In this document: positions 26,613 through 35,741 of the stretch, one piece after another
Position numbering within the stretch: the first letter of the stretch is position 1
How the letters are laid out: every line of letters begins with the position of its first letter
Assembly (NCBI RefSeq): GCF_030161095.1
Contig: NZ_BSPP01000010.1
Coordinates: forward strand, 372,001 to 436,000
Reading direction: 5' to 3'
Source: Cypionkella aquatica
GTDB lineage: Bacteria > Pseudomonadota > Alphaproteobacteria > Rhodobacterales > Rhodobacteraceae
Length of the DNA stretch: 64,000 nt
Made by a program: the position numbers and the translations under genes
The notes under the pieces: generated by a model
Told to the model about the DNA's origin: nothing
The model's database searches: none
The model's input: only the letters and a program-made list of their open reading frames with translations

Positions 26613-27992
26613 ATGTTTCTTTCGGTTTTCGACATGTTCAAAGTCGGCGTCGGCCCGTCTTCCTCTCACACCATGGGGCCAATGGTCGCCGCCGCGCGGT
26701 TTCTGGATCTGATGCGGGCCTCGCCGTTTCAGTTTGCCGGCGTCAAAGCCTCGTTGCACGGCAGCCTTGCCTTCACCGGCATAGGCCATGCCACCGACCG
26801 CGCCACCATTCTTGGCCTCGCAGGGTTTCACCCGGCAACCTATGATGCTGAAAAGGCCGAGAAAGCGCTTGCCGCAATCGCGGAGACCCACACGATCCAC
26901 GCCGAGGGGCTGCCGCCGCTGCGCTTTGACCCCAAAGCCGATCTCAACTTTGATTACGGCCCCGCCTTGCCCGGCCATGCCAATGGCATGATGCTGAAAG
27001 CCACCGATGCGCAGGGCGACGTGATCTTGCAAGAGATCTATTATTCCATCGGTGGCGGCTTTGTGCTGAGCGCGGCAGAACTTGCCGACGCAGGTGCGGG
27101 CAAATCCAAAGCCAAGGCCGACGTGCCCTACCCATTCGAGACCGCCGACGAGATGTTGGCGATGGCGAAGGCATCGGGTCTGTCGATTGCGCAAATGAAG
27201 TTGGCGAACGAGTTGAAATTCCGCTCCAAGGCCGAGATCGACCGTGGCATCGCCCGGCTGTGGGAGGTGATGAATTCCTGCATCTCGCGCGGGATGGAGG
27301 GCACGGGCATCTTGCCCGGTGGCCTGAAAGTGCGCAGGCGGGCCAAGGGCATCCATGATGCGCTGCTGGCAGAGCGCGGGCTGAACATGACAGCGCCGCA
27401 TACGATCAACGACTGGATGTCGCTTTACGCGATGGCGGTGAACGAGGAAAACGCGGCGGGGGGTCAGGTGGTGACGGCACCAACCAATGGCGCGGCGGGC
27501 GTGTTGCCTGCGGTGCTGCGCTATTATCTGGATCATGTACCGGGGGCGAGCACGCAGAAGATCGGGGAGTTTCTGCTGACCGCTTCGGCCATCGGTGGGC
27601 TTTGCAAGCACAATGCCAGCATTTCAGGGGCGGAATGTGGCTGTCAGGCCGAAGTCGGCTCTGCCGCCGCAATGGCCTCGGCGGCACTTGCCGCAGTGTT
27701 GGGCGGCACGGTGATGCAGGTAGAAAACGCCGCCGAAATCGCGCTGGAGCATCACCTTGGCATGACCTGCGATCCGGTCGCCGGGCTGGTGCAGGTGCCC
27801 TGCATCGAGCGTAACGGTTTGGGCGCGATCAAGGCGGTGTCTGCCGCAAGCCTCGCCTTGCGCGGCGATGGCGAGCATCTGGTGTCACTTGATGTCTGCA
27901 TCGAGACGATGCGGCAGACGGGGCATGACATGCATGAGAAGTATAAAGAGACCTCGCTTGGGGGCCTTGCTGTCAACGTGCCAAATTGTTGA
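26613..27992 (+). CDS. sdaA: L-serine ammonia-lyase
   Basis: 459 residues, a single-chain 4Fe-4S L-serine dehydratase with the beta domain first (MFLSVFDMFKVGVGPSSSHTMGP) and the alpha domain second. Cluster cysteines appear in GLCKHNAS, ECGCQAE and MTCDPVAG. It deaminates L-serine to pyruvate and ammonia, a catabolic route that fits the amino-nitrogen theme of the window. Start ATG 26613 matches the canonical N-terminus; the open frame upstream overlaps the GST gene and is not coding. Confidence 0.95.
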   Translation: MFLSVFDMFKVGVGPSSSHTMGPMVAAARFLDLMRASPFQFAGVKASLHGSLAFTGIGHATDRATILGLAGFHPATYDAEKAEKALAAIAETHTIHAEGLPPLRFDPKADLNFDYGPALPGHANGMMLKATDAQGDVILQEIYYSIGGGFVLSAAELADAGAGKSKAKADVPYPFETADEMLAMAKASGLSIAQMKLANELKFRSKAEIDRGIARLWEVMNSCISRGMEGTGILPGGLKVRRRAKGIHDALLAERGLNMTAPHTINDWMSLYAMAVNEENAAGGQVVTAPTNGAAGVLPAVLRYYLDHVPGASTQKIGEFLLTASAIGGLCKHNASISGAECGCQAEVGSAAAMASAALAAVLGGTVMQVENAAEIALEHHLGMTCDPVAGLVQVPCIERNGLGAIKAVSAASLALRGDGEHLVSLDVCIETMRQTGHDMHEKYKETSLGGLAVNVPNC

Positions 27993-28032
27993 AACGCTGA
28001 TCCAGCGGTGCCGCTTGCGCGGCAGATGTTTT

Positions 28033-28063
28033 CCCCTCCCCCGGCCTTCGCCGGGATGAGGGG
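28033..28063 (+). terminator. GC-rich hairpin after sdaA
   Basis: Outer stem CCCCTC/GAGGGG (28033-28038, 28058-28063) and inner stem CCCGGC/GCCGGG (28040-28045, 28050-28055) with loop CTTC. No T-run follows, so it may be an RNA 3'-end stabiliser rather than a true intrinsic terminator. Downstream, 28106-28125 has GAGTATTTTTAAAAGAG, an AT-rich patch similar to other gene-end elements in the window. Confidence 0.5.
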
Positions 28064-28199
28064 GCTGCCGCCGCGACAGGATTGCGGCGGGATGCTGCGG
28101 GCAGCGGTGCAGATTGAGTATTTTTAAAAGAGCAAATCCTGCCGGCGCAGGGTCGGTTTCAGGCAGGACAGCGCACGCAGCCCCAGCTAGCCATGCTGC

Positions 28200-29120
28200 A
28201 TGAACAATGATCGTATCATTCCCGGCATCCTGCTGATGCTTGCGTTTTGTGTCTTGGCGCCGTTGCTGGACACCGCATCGAAACTCGCCACCGCCGCTAT
28301 TCCGGTGGGCCAGATCACCACGGCGCGGTTCTTGGTGCAGGGCGCTTTGATGCTGCCGATTGCCCTGCTGATGCGATTGCCGCTGCGGATTGATCGCAAG
28401 ACGTCGATGTTGATCACCCTGCGCTCGGCGCTGCTGATCATTTCAACCTATGGATTCATTGCTGCGGTTCAGGTGATGCCGATTGCCGATGCGCTGGCGA
28501 TTGTGTTTATCGAGCCGTTCATTCTGCTGCTGCTTGGGCATTTGCTGTTTGGCAACCCGATTGGCCCGCGCCGCATTGCGGCCTCGATCGTCGGCTTTGC
28601 CGGGGCGATGTTGGTGATCCAGCCGTCGATCACCCAATACGGCACCACCGCGCTTTATCCGTTGATGACGGCATTCAGCTTTGCGCTTTACATGTTGATC
28701 ACCCAAGCCATCGCCACCGGTATGCATCCTGTCACCCAACAGCTGCATACCTCGATTGCCGGTGGGGTGATCTGTTTGCCGGTGATGCTATGGGCCAATG
28801 GCACTGGCATCGCCGAGTTGGACCCGGTGATGCCCGAAGGGCTGAACTGGCTTTGGCTGTTTGGCGTGGGGTTTTGGGCGGCGGCTTCGCATTTGTGCAT
28901 GACGATGGCGCTGAAATCTGCGCCTGCCTCGACGCTTGCCCCGCTGCATTACCTTGAAATCGTCTCAGCCGTGATCCTGGGCTATCTGGTGTTCGGCGAT
29001 TTCCCAAATGCGCTGACTTGGCTGGGCATCGCCATCATCGTGGCCTCGGGGTTGTATATCATCCACCGCGAGCGTCAGACCCTACGCCAAGCCCGATCAG
29101 TGCTGCCTGCAGAGATCTGA
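28200..29120 (+). CDS. DMT-superfamily (EamA) transporter
   Basis: 306 residues with ten hydrophobic segments in two EamA repeats (about residues 8-140 and 150-290). Motifs such as ADALAIVFIEPFILLLLG and APLHYLEIVSAVILGYLVFGD are typical of the drug/metabolite and S-adenosylmethionine-type carriers in Rhodobacteraceae. Substrate and direction are unknown; most members export. Its 3' end overlaps the convergent thiamine pyrophosphokinase gene by 62 bases. Confidence 0.87.
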   Translation: MNNDRIIPGILLMLAFCVLAPLLDTASKLATAAIPVGQITTARFLVQGALMLPIALLMRLPLRIDRKTSMLITLRSALLIISTYGFIAAVQVMPIADALAIVFIEPFILLLLGHLLFGNPIGPRRIAASIVGFAGAMLVIQPSITQYGTTALYPLMTAFSFALYMLITQAIATGMHPVTQQLHTSIAGGVICLPVMLWANGTGIAELDPVMPEGLNWLWLFGVGFWAAASHLCMTMALKSAPASTLAPLHYLEIVSAVILGYLVFGDFPNALTWLGIAIIVASGLYIIHRERQTLRQARSVLPAEI

Positions 29121-29733
29121 TCGGCAGGATCACCAGCATCTTGCGGGCCGAGAACCGCAACTGCACCGGCCCCGAAACCTCGTTCGAGGTGCCGATCATC
29201 GCATCTGGCGCAAAGTGCAGGTCCTGCAACGGCCAGCGCAGCCCTTCGCTTTCCCCGGTCACCGGGGCCATCGGGAACAGCGAAAACCGACTGCCCAGCG
29301 GCAGGTCCATCTGCAGCTGCAAAGGTGCCAGAAAGATCACGTCCTGTGGCGAGATCACCAGACAGCGCTGATCCGGGTGGCGCAGCAAAGTGTTCAGCAC
29401 CGCCAGACCATGATCCAGCCGCGCCCCCGCAAAGCCGATTCCCAGCACGAATGGCGCGCGGATCGAGCGCAAGGCCTTGTCAAAATCGGTGGTGACTTGT
29501 TCTGCAATCGGAAACAACCGCCCCGCCATCTGCGCTTTGGCCTGATCCGAGATCGAATCCATGTCGCCAATCACCGCCTCGGGCTTCGCCCCCAAGGCCA
29601 AAAGCCGGTCGGCCCCACCATCAGCCCCAACAATTCTTGGTGCAAACCGCAAGGCACGGGCAAGCTGAGCTTTGCCGAACGGCCCGCCGCCCGCCAAAGT
29701 TACCCCCTGCAAAGAGTCGACAATCACCTGCAT
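29059..29733 (-). CDS. thiN: Thiamine diphosphokinase
   Basis: About 224 residues from ATG 29733. RIVGADGGADRLLALGAKPEAVIGDMDSIS carries the pyrophosphokinase ATP/Mg motif (given in two halves: ADGGADRLLALG and GDMDSIS), QVTTDFDKALR and GARLDHGLAVLNTLL follow, and the C-terminal thiamine-binding part has GTSNEV. It converts thiamine to thiamine pyrophosphate using ATP. Its last 62 bases lie antisense to the DMT transporter gene. An upstream M at 29790 is in frame but the shorter start matches the family better. Confidence 0.87.
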   Translation of the reverse strand: MQVIVDSLQGVTLAGGGPFGKAQLARALRFAPRIVGADGGADRLLALGAKPEAVIGDMDSISDQAKAQMAGRLFPIAEQVTTDFDKALRSIRAPFVLGIGFAGARLDHGLAVLNTLLRHPDQRCLVISPQDVIFLAPLQLQMDLPLGSRFSLFPMAPVTGESEGLRWPLQDLHFAPDAMIGTSNEVSGPVQLRFSARKMLVILPIRSLQAALIGLGVGSDARGG

Positions 29734-29876
29734 AATCCCGATACTGTTCCTCGAATTGCGGCACAAACCCCATGCCGTGAACACAATCAATCCTTCAAAT
29801 TACCCTGTTCTGTCCACGGAATTGAACAAAGCGCAGTGCAGGTTGACGACGTGAACTTTGTAAAGGCGGCATCCCG

Positions 29877-32411
29877 ATGATCGGTGCAAGTAAAATTCTT
29901 ACGGTATCTTACGGAACTTTCAGCTGCACGCTGGAAGGTTTCGACGAACCCTTCAACACCATGAAGGCCATCGCCGAGTATTTCCGTGATCTTGCCGCCG
30001 AGGACCGCTACTTTGGCGCAGAGCCGCCTACGCCTGACGCCGCCATGCTGCACCGGATTGCCGAGCGCGAAATTCAGCGCCGGGTCGAGGCTAAAATTCA
30101 AGACAATGGCGTGATCTTGCGGGCCGGCGATGCTGACACCCCCACGATTGCTGCGCCTGCGATTGCAGCGCCTGTTGCCGCTCCGGCTGTGATGCCTGCG
30201 GTGGCGGCGGCGGCTGGCCTTGACAGCAATGGCGAAAGCGTTGCCGCCCGCTTGTCGCGGTTGCGGGCGGCCCAAACGCCTGTCGCAGCACCGGATGTCG
30301 CCGCAGCCGTGGCCGAGCCGTCGGTGCAGCACATCGCCGAAGCTGCGGCCTTGGCGGATGAGACCTATAGTGAAGATCAACATTCCGAAGATATTCTGGC
30401 CAGCGTCACCGCTTTGGCCGCCGCAGAACCTGCGGGAATCGCAGAACAAGCGCCCGCTGATCTGATCGAAACTGTGGCAGCCGCTGATCAGCCAGATGCA
30501 TCAGTCCTTGCCTTTGAGGACGCGACAGAGGTCGAGCCACAAGATCTGGCCGATCTGGCGGCACTTGATCTGGCGTCAGCGGACAGCGTCACGCCGCAAA
30601 GCACTGACGAAATCTACACCGAAGATTTGGTCTATGATGCGGATCTGGGTCTTGAGGATAACTTCGCCCAGCCCGAAGCATCGGCTCTGATCGCCTCCGA
30701 TGCCCTGTTGATCGAAGAAACCGTGATCGAAGATGCCGCAGCGGAAGACGCCCCGGCCTTGGACCAAGCGCAGCCTGTTGCAGAGTTTGACATCGAAAGC
30801 TTTGCCGCCGCAGATTTCTCGGACGCGCAAGATGAAGCCACAAGCGCGGACACCACAGCGCATGATCCGTTGGCCGAGGCCGCGGCCTATGCTGACGACG
30901 ATATGCTGGCCTCGCTGGGCGCATTGATCGCAGAAGATGATCAGGCACAGCCCGGTGAAGCCGTCGCAGAGCCCGTTGCCGCGCAGCCTGCCGAGACCCT
31001 GATCGACTCAGGCGATTACGATGATGCCGAGGATGACGTTCTGCTGGCCAACTTGGTCGCAGACCTTGAACCCACCAACACGCCTGCCGTCGCGCCTATT
31101 ACTCCCGAAGCCGAAGCAAACGAAGAAGTGGCTGCGCCGGAAGCCACCATCGCCCGCGATGCAGAGCCAGCGCTGCCGACCGAAGCAGGTGAGAAAATCC
31201 AGCGCGCCCGCGCACGCGTTATCAAGATCCGCCGCGCCGATGCAACTCCGGTTCAGCCCCAAACCTCGCTGCTGTCGCCCGAAGCCGAGGCCGCTTTGCA
31301 GGCCGAACTCGCCGCACTCGAGGCAGAAATTGCCCCCGACACAGCAGCCCCACAGCCGGTTGCGGTGCGGCCAAACCGCCCGGTGCGCAACCTTGCTGTC
31401 CGCCCGGCGGCGGTTGAACCCTCCAACGAAGCCGAAGACGATGCCCGCCTCTCCGCCGCCTTGGCCGACGATATTGCGCCCGCAGCCGACGCCGTCGCTG
31501 CCTTGATGGCGGATACTCATGCTGTTGAAAGCAAAGCAGAACCTGCTGTCGACCCCCATGCCGCAGCGCAGGCCGAGGCCCGCAAACTGCTGGAAACCGA
31601 ATCGGGGGACGATGCGGTGAACCGCCTGATTGCGGCCACCAATTCCGCGATGGATGATGAGGACAGCCGCCGCCGCCATTCCGCGATCTCGCATCTGAAA
31701 GCCGCCGTTGCCGCCACCGAAGCCGAGCGTCAGATCAAAGCCGCCAACCCCGGCAGACCCGCGCCGGATCGTCAGGACATCTACCGTCACGATCTGGAAA
31801 GCGTCGTGCGCGCCATGCCTGCCGATACCAATGTCGAAAGCCGCGCCGCCGCCAATGCCGAACGCCTGAGCCCGCTGGTTCTGGTCTCCGAACAGCGCAT
31901 CGACCGTGCGAAACCCGCAACAGCCGCCCCACCCCCAGCCCCCGCCGCCGCGACCGCGACCGCGCGCGTGGTGATGCCGGTGCGTCCGCGCCGGATCGGT
32001 GGTGCTGCGGGTATGGCCGCGATGCAGGCCATGCCGCAGGAAGACAGCTTGATCGGCGACGACGATCAAGACGATCTTGATGCAACCGCCGAGGATGCTG
32101 GCAACTTCTTTGCCGACGGTCAAAGCTTTGCCGATTTCGCCGAAAAGCTGGGGGCAAACTCGCTTGCCGATCTGCTGGAAGCGTCAGCGGTCTATTGCGC
32201 GCACGTTCTGGGCCGCCCGGAATTCAGCCGCCCCTTCGTGATGCAGCAGGTCGAAAACATGATCGAGCAACCCGATCACGGCCGCGAAGACAGCCTGCGC
32301 GCCTTTGGCAACCTGCTGCGTCAGGGCCGCATTGCCAAGATCAAGCGCGGCCAATTTGCGATCACCGATCGCTCGCCCTTGCTGGCCGAGGCCAAGCGCA
32401 TCGCGCTGTAA
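29877..32411 (+). CDS. 844-residue acidic low-complexity protein, conserved ends
   Basis: A large protein with three parts. Residues 1-78 are ordered and look conserved (SYGTFSCTLEGFDEPFNTMK, AIAEYFRDLAAEDRYFGAEPP, AEREIQRRVEAKI). Residues about 80-690 are Ala/Asp/Glu-rich, disordered and acidic, with a few basic islands (RARARVIKIRRADATP, VRPNRPVRNLAVRP). Residues about 730-844 are ordered again (FADFAEKLGANSLADLLEASA, RPFVMQQVENMI) and end in a wing-like hairpin (GRIAKIKRGQFAITDRS), suggesting a winged-helix fold. Proteins of this plan occur in Rhodobacterales and are sometimes labelled CheA-like, but no CheA domain is visible. No signal peptide. Function unknown; a scaffold or DNA-associated role is a guess. 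Confidence 0.8.
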   Translation: MIGASKILTVSYGTFSCTLEGFDEPFNTMKAIAEYFRDLAAEDRYFGAEPPTPDAAMLHRIAEREIQRRVEAKIQDNGVILRAGDADTPTIAAPAIAAPVAAPAVMPAVAAAAGLDSNGESVAARLSRLRAAQTPVAAPDVAAAVAEPSVQHIAEAAALADETYSEDQHSEDILASVTALAAAEPAGIAEQAPADLIETVAAADQPDASVLAFEDATEVEPQDLADLAALDLASADSVTPQSTDEIYTEDLVYDADLGLEDNFAQPEASALIASDALLIEETVIEDAAAEDAPALDQAQPVAEFDIESFAAADFSDAQDEATSADTTAHDPLAEAAAYADDDMLASLGALIAEDDQAQPGEAVAEPVAAQPAETLIDSGDYDDAEDDVLLANLVADLEPTNTPAVAPITPEAEANEEVAAPEATIARDAEPALPTEAGEKIQRARARVIKIRRADATPVQPQTSLLSPEAEAALQAELAALEAEIAPDTAAPQPVAVRPNRPVRNLAVRPAAVEPSNEAEDDARLSAALADDIAPAADAVAALMADTHAVESKAEPAVDPHAAAQAEARKLLETESGDDAVNRLIAATNSAMDDEDSRRRHSAISHLKAAVAATEAERQIKAANPGRPAPDRQDIYRHDLESVVRAMPADTNVESRAAANAERLSPLVLVSEQRIDRAKPATAAPPPAPAAATATARVVMPVRPRRIGGAAGMAAMQAMPQEDSLIGDDDQDDLDATAEDAGNFFADGQSFADFAEKLGANSLADLLEASAVYCAHVLGRPEFSRPFVMQQVENMIEQPDHGREDSLRAFGNLLRQGRIAKIKRGQFAITDRSPLLAEAKRIAL

Positions 32412-32448
32412 ACCATAGAACAGGGCCGAGGCTGCCACTCGCGCCCAT

Positions 32449-32486
32449 AAAACAGCCGGAACGTTGGGGAACGTTCCGGCTGTTTT
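32449..32486 (+). terminator. Very strong terminator after the 844-residue gene
   Basis: AAAACAGCCGGAACGTT (32449-32465) and its exact complement (32470-32486) form a 17-bp stem with a GGGG loop and A/T tails on both sides, so it can act on both strands. It also lies beyond the stop of the convergent DUF2842 gene. Confidence 0.88.
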
Positions 32487-32520
32487 CATTTTCAACCATC
32501 TTTTCCGATCATGTGACGGG

Positions 32521-32757
32521 CTAAGTTCGATCAGTGTCGTGCGTAGCCTCTGGGTCTGGTTGCCCGACACCCAGAAACACCCGCTTGAACGGCAAAATCC
32601 AGCCAAAACCCAGCAGAATATAGGCCGGAACCTCGGCCCAGATCGGCAACCTTGCGATGCTGTCGATCAGACTGACCGCCACCACCACATAGATCGGCAT
32701 CCCGACCAGCAGGATCAGCAAGGCCCAGCGTTTGCGGGCTTTATAGCTCAGCGCCAT
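32521..32757 (-). CDS. DUF2842 family membrane protein
   Basis: 78 residues from ATG 32757, with two membrane segments (WALLILLVGMPIYVVVAVSL and WAEVPAYILLGFGWILPF) and a short acidic tail. This matches DUF2842, small alphaproteobacterial membrane proteins of unknown function. The gene begins four bases after the purA stop, so it is probably translated from the purA transcript; its own ribosome site is weak. Confidence 0.8.
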   Translation of the reverse strand: MALSYKARKRWALLILLVGMPIYVVVAVSLIDSIARLPIWAEVPAYILLGFGWILPFKRVFLGVGQPDPEATHDTDRT

Positions 32758-32761
32758 CTGT

Positions 32762-34054
32762 TCAATCCGCGAACGGGTCGGTGACCAGAATCGTATCGTC
32801 ACGCTCGGGCGAGGTCGACAGCATCGCCACCGGGCACTGGATCAACTCCTCAATCCGGCGCACATATTTGATCGCAGCCCCCGGCAGATCGGCCCAAGAC
32901 CGCGCGCCTGCGGTATTCTCGGACCAGCCTTCCATTTCCTCGTAGATCGGCGTGCAGCGGGCCTGTTGATCGGCTGCGGTCGGCAGATAATCCAGCCGAA
33001 CCCCATCCAGATCATACCCGACGCAGATTTTCAGAACCGGAAATCCGTCCAGCACATCCAACTTGGTCAAGGCAATGCCCGACACGCCGCTGGTGGCGCA
33101 GGTTTGCCGCACCAAAACCGCGTCAAACCAGCCACAACGCCGCTTACGGCCCGTTACAGTGCCAAACTCATGGCCGCGCTCGCCCAGACGGTCGCCATCG
33201 GCGTCGAACAACTCTGCCGGGAACGGGCCTTCGCCGACCCGCGTGGTATAGGCTTTCACGATCCCCAACACGAAATCAATCGCCGTCGGCCCAAGGCCGG
33301 TGCCCGTCGCCGCCTGCCCCGCGATCACGTTGGAAGAGGTCACATAGGGATAGGTGCCGAAATCAACGTCCAGCAAAGCCCCCTGCGCGCCTTCAAACAA
33401 AATCCGCTTGCCGGCCTTGCGGGCCTCGGTCAGCACTTTCCACACTGGTTTGGCATAGGGCAGCACCTGCGGCGCAATCGCAGCCAGAGCTTCCAGCAGC
33501 GCGGCGCGGTCGATAGGTTCAATGCCCAAGCCCCGGCGCAAGGCGTCATGATGGCCCATCAGACGGTCCACCCGCGTCTCCAGCGTCGCCGCATCGGCCA
33601 GATCGGCGACCCGAATGGCACGACGCCCGACTTTATCTTCATAGGCCGGGCCGATGCCGCGCCCGGTGGTGCCAATCTTCGCCACCCCAGTCTGGCCTTC
33701 GCGCGCGCGATCCAACTCGCCATGCACGGGCAGGATCAGACTGGCGTTTTCGGCGATCATCAGGTTTTCCGGCGTGATATCAACGCCCTGCCCGCGCAGC
33801 TTTTCGATCTCGGTGATCAGGTGCCACGGATCAAGCACCACGCCATTGCCGATCACCGACAGCTTGCCGCCGCGCACGATGCCCGAAGGCAGCAGCGACA
33901 GTTTATAAACCTTGCCATCAATCACCAAGGTATGCCCGGCGTTATGCCCGCCCTGAAAGCGCGCAATCACATCGGCCCGCTCTGAGAGCCAGTCGACGAT
34001 TTTCCCCTTACCTTCGTCACCCCACTGGGCTCCGACGACAACAACATTGGCCAC
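32762..34054 (-). CDS. purA: Adenylosuccinate synthetase
   Basis: 430 residues, full length. [16 protein letters not shown] is the GTP P-loop and GGHNAGHT the catalytic region; [17 protein letters not shown] and the C-terminal guanine motif (SPERDDTI) are present. It joins IMP and aspartate with GTP to make adenylosuccinate, the first committed step to AMP. Start GTG 34054 has AAGGA six bases upstream. Followed by the DUF2842 gene. Confidence 0.97.
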   Translation of the reverse strand: MANVVVVGAQWGDEGKGKIVDWLSERADVIARFQGGHNAGHTLVIDGKVYKLSLLPSGIVRGGKLSVIGNGVVLDPWHLITEIEKLRGQGVDITPENLMIAENASLILPVHGELDRAREGQTGVAKIGTTGRGIGPAYEDKVGRRAIRVADLADAATLETRVDRLMGHHDALRRGLGIEPIDRAALLEALAAIAPQVLPYAKPVWKVLTEARKAGKRILFEGAQGALLDVDFGTYPYVTSSNVIAGQAATGTGLGPTAIDFVLGIVKAYTTRVGEGPFPAELFDADGDRLGERGHEFGTVTGRKRRCGWFDAVLVRQTCATSGVSGIALTKLDVLDGFPVLKICVGYDLDGVRLDYLPTAADQQARCTPIYEEMEGWSENTAGARSWADLPGAAIKYVRRIEELIQCPVAMLSTSPERDDTILVTDPFAD

Positions 34055-34200
34055 GGCATATCCTTCGCGTTTTGGAAAAACCGCGCGACCTATAGCGAGA
34101 CATGCGCAGGTATGAAACCGCTAAATCACGCGCAACCGCATTGGGCCGCTGGACAGGCTGTCGCAGATGCGCCACCAAAGGCCAGATCAAGGGGGAAACC

Positions 34201-34596
34201 ATGGGCATTATCCTGCGCTGGCTTGGGGCATTTTTGCTGCTATCGGCCACCTATAATCCGACGCAACTCAACTTCACCCGCTGGGCTGAGGCGAATTGGC
34301 AGACCCAAATGCCGCTGACCCTGCTGCTTGGCCTGCTTCTGGGTGTCGGGTACATGATCTATATTGGTGCCACGTTGCGCTCGATCGGCGCGTTCGGCAT
34401 CATCCTAGTGGCAGCAATCGTCGCCGCCATGGTCTGGGTGCTGATCGACTACCAAATCCTCACCCTGCAAAACCCATCCCTGAACCTCTGGCTCGGTATC
34501 TTCGCTTTGTCGGTGGTATTGGGAATCGGTCTGTCGTGGAGCATCATCCGCCAGCGCCTGTCCGGTCAGGCCACCGTGGACGAGGTGCAGGAATAA
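34201..34596 (+). CDS. DUF6524 family membrane protein
   Basis: 131 residues with four membrane segments. The N-terminus MGIILRWLGAFLLLSATYNPT and the following NFTRWAEANW match the DUF6524 family of Rhodobacteraceae. AAGGGGGAA precedes ATG 34201; the longer open frame is not supported. Its TAA overlaps the ATG of the VOC gene that follows (TAATG). Divergent from purA, sharing a 146-base gap. Function unknown. Confidence 0.8.
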   Translation: MGIILRWLGAFLLLSATYNPTQLNFTRWAEANWQTQMPLTLLLGLLLGVGYMIYIGATLRSIGAFGIILVAAIVAAMVWVLIDYQILTLQNPSLNLWLGIFALSVVLGIGLSWSIIRQRLSGQATVDEVQE

Positions 34597-34977
34597 TGTT
34601 GCTGTATATCACCCTTGGCACCAATGACCTGATCGCGGCAAAGCGCTTTTACGATGCCACCTTGCCCCCCCCTCGATCTGCATTTCATCGGCGCGTTTGA
34701 CGGCGAAATCGGCTACGGCCCCAAGGGCGCTGAAAACCCCCTCATCTGGATCAACCAGCCCTTCGATGGCAAACCCGCGACTGTCGGCAACGGCTCGATG
34801 CCCGCCTTCCACGCCACAACCCGCGCCGCCGTCGATGCGTTTCACGCCGCAGCCCTCGCAAGCGGCGGCCGCGACGAAGGTGCCCCCGGGCTGCGCTACA
34901 GCCCCAATTTCTACGCCTGCTACGTGCGCGATCCAGACGGCAACAAGCTCTCCGCCGTCTGCACCGCCGCAGAATAG
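34596..34977 (+). pseudogene. VOC/glyoxalase-family gene with a frameshift in a C8 tract
   Basis: The first part reads MLLYITLGTNDLIAAKRFYD from ATG 34596. After a run of eight C residues at 34665-34672 the frame closes, while the next frame continues the same fold: LDLHFIGAFDGEIGYGPKG, NPLIWINQPFDGKP, SMPAFHATTRAAVDAFHAAA and FYACYVRDPDGNKLSAVC to 34977. With seven C residues the two parts would join into one VOC protein of about 126 residues with the usual metal/substrate strands. So either the gene is inactivated, the tract is phase-variable, or there is a sequencing error. Expression would follow the DUF6524 gene (shared TAATG). Confidence 0.8.
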
Positions 34978-35005
34978 TCAATGTCCTTGCCATTCATCTG
35001 TTCCC

Positions 35006-35063
35006 AAATATCCCCGCCGGAGGCATCCGCAGCTGGCAAAAGGAGCCTCCGGCGGGGATATTT
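35006..35063. repeat. 19-bp perfect inverted repeat (gene-end element, second copy)
   Basis: AAATATCCCCGCCGGAGGC at 35006-35024 and its exact complement at 35045-35063, with a 20-base centre, preceded by TTCATCTGTT. The same core and the same centre length as the element at 25770-25855. It lies in the 180-base gap between the VOC pseudogene and secG. Confidence 0.85.
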
Positions 35064-35157
35064 AGGCAGAGAGGATGACCAAGACCCTCCCGAAGGGCTT
35101 GCACGCCTGACTGCATCCGCCTAGATAGGCCGCGACCTCTTAGAAAGCCCGTCCCGC

Positions 35158-35592
35158 ATGGAAAACGTTATCCTCACCATCCACCTTATCCTCGCCCTGC
35201 TGTTGATCGGCGTGGTGCTGCTGCAACGGTCGGAAGGTGGCGGGCTTGGCATCGGGGCTTCGGGCGGGGCGATTTCGGGCCGTGCCGCCGCGACCGCCTT
35301 GGGCAAAGTCACCTGGATTTTGGCCATCGGCTTTATCATCACCTCGATCAGCATGACCCTGCTGGCCTCGCGCACGGCCTCGACGGCTTCGGTGATTGAT
35401 CAGTTGGGCGCAGAACAGCCTGCAGCGCCTGCTCCGGTATCGAACCTGCCTGCCGGGGGCGATCTGCTGCCGCCGTCCAGCACCGACGCCCCGGCACCGC
35501 CGCCTGCGGCCACGCAAGCGCCAGATGCCACCGCTCCGGCAGCGCCTGCAGATGCGCCAGCCGCGCCAGCAACACCTCCGGCTTCAAACTAA
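35158..35592 (+). CDS. secG: SecG, preprotein translocase subunit
   Basis: 144 residues. Two membrane segments (VILTIHLILALLLIGVVLLQ and VTWILAIGFIITSISMTLL) flank the conserved cytoplasmic loop RSEGGGLGIGASGG, the SecG signature. The C-terminal 70 residues are an Ala/Pro-rich tail, longer than in enteric SecG (about 110 residues) but common in alphaproteobacteria. It is part of the SecYEG channel. It precedes pyrG, as in many relatives. Confidence 0.93.
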   Translation: MENVILTIHLILALLLIGVVLLQRSEGGGLGIGASGGAISGRAAATALGKVTWILAIGFIITSISMTLLASRTASTASVIDQLGAEQPAAPAPVSNLPAGGDLLPPSSTDAPAPPPAATQAPDATAPAAPADAPAAPATPPASN

Positions 35593-35600
35593 CACCAACT

Positions 35601-35626
35601 GTTGCAGCGCCACACGCTGCTGCAAC
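35601..35626 (+). terminator. Stem-loop between secG and pyrG
   Basis: GTTGCAGC (35601-35608) pairs with GCTGCAAC (35619-35626), loop of 10 bases, starting nine bases after the secG stop. It has no T-run, so it could be a weak terminator or an RNA 3'-end structure; pyrG regulation by it is possible but unsupported. Confidence 0.35.
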
Positions 35627-35741
35627 TGCATCTTGCGGTCGGGTTGCGCAATGGGCCACTCTAGGCTATTGCTCGACTCCCGTGGTGCTGTGATTCTTTT
35701 CGCGTTTTCACAGCCGTTTTAACCAATGCACGGGGGCCCAA

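Noticed and set aside
31008-32123. 371-residue minus-strand ORF opposite the acidic 844-residue gene
   Set aside because: Gly/His/Arg-rich shadow produced by the low-complexity Ala/Asp/Glu coding strand; no start context, no motif.
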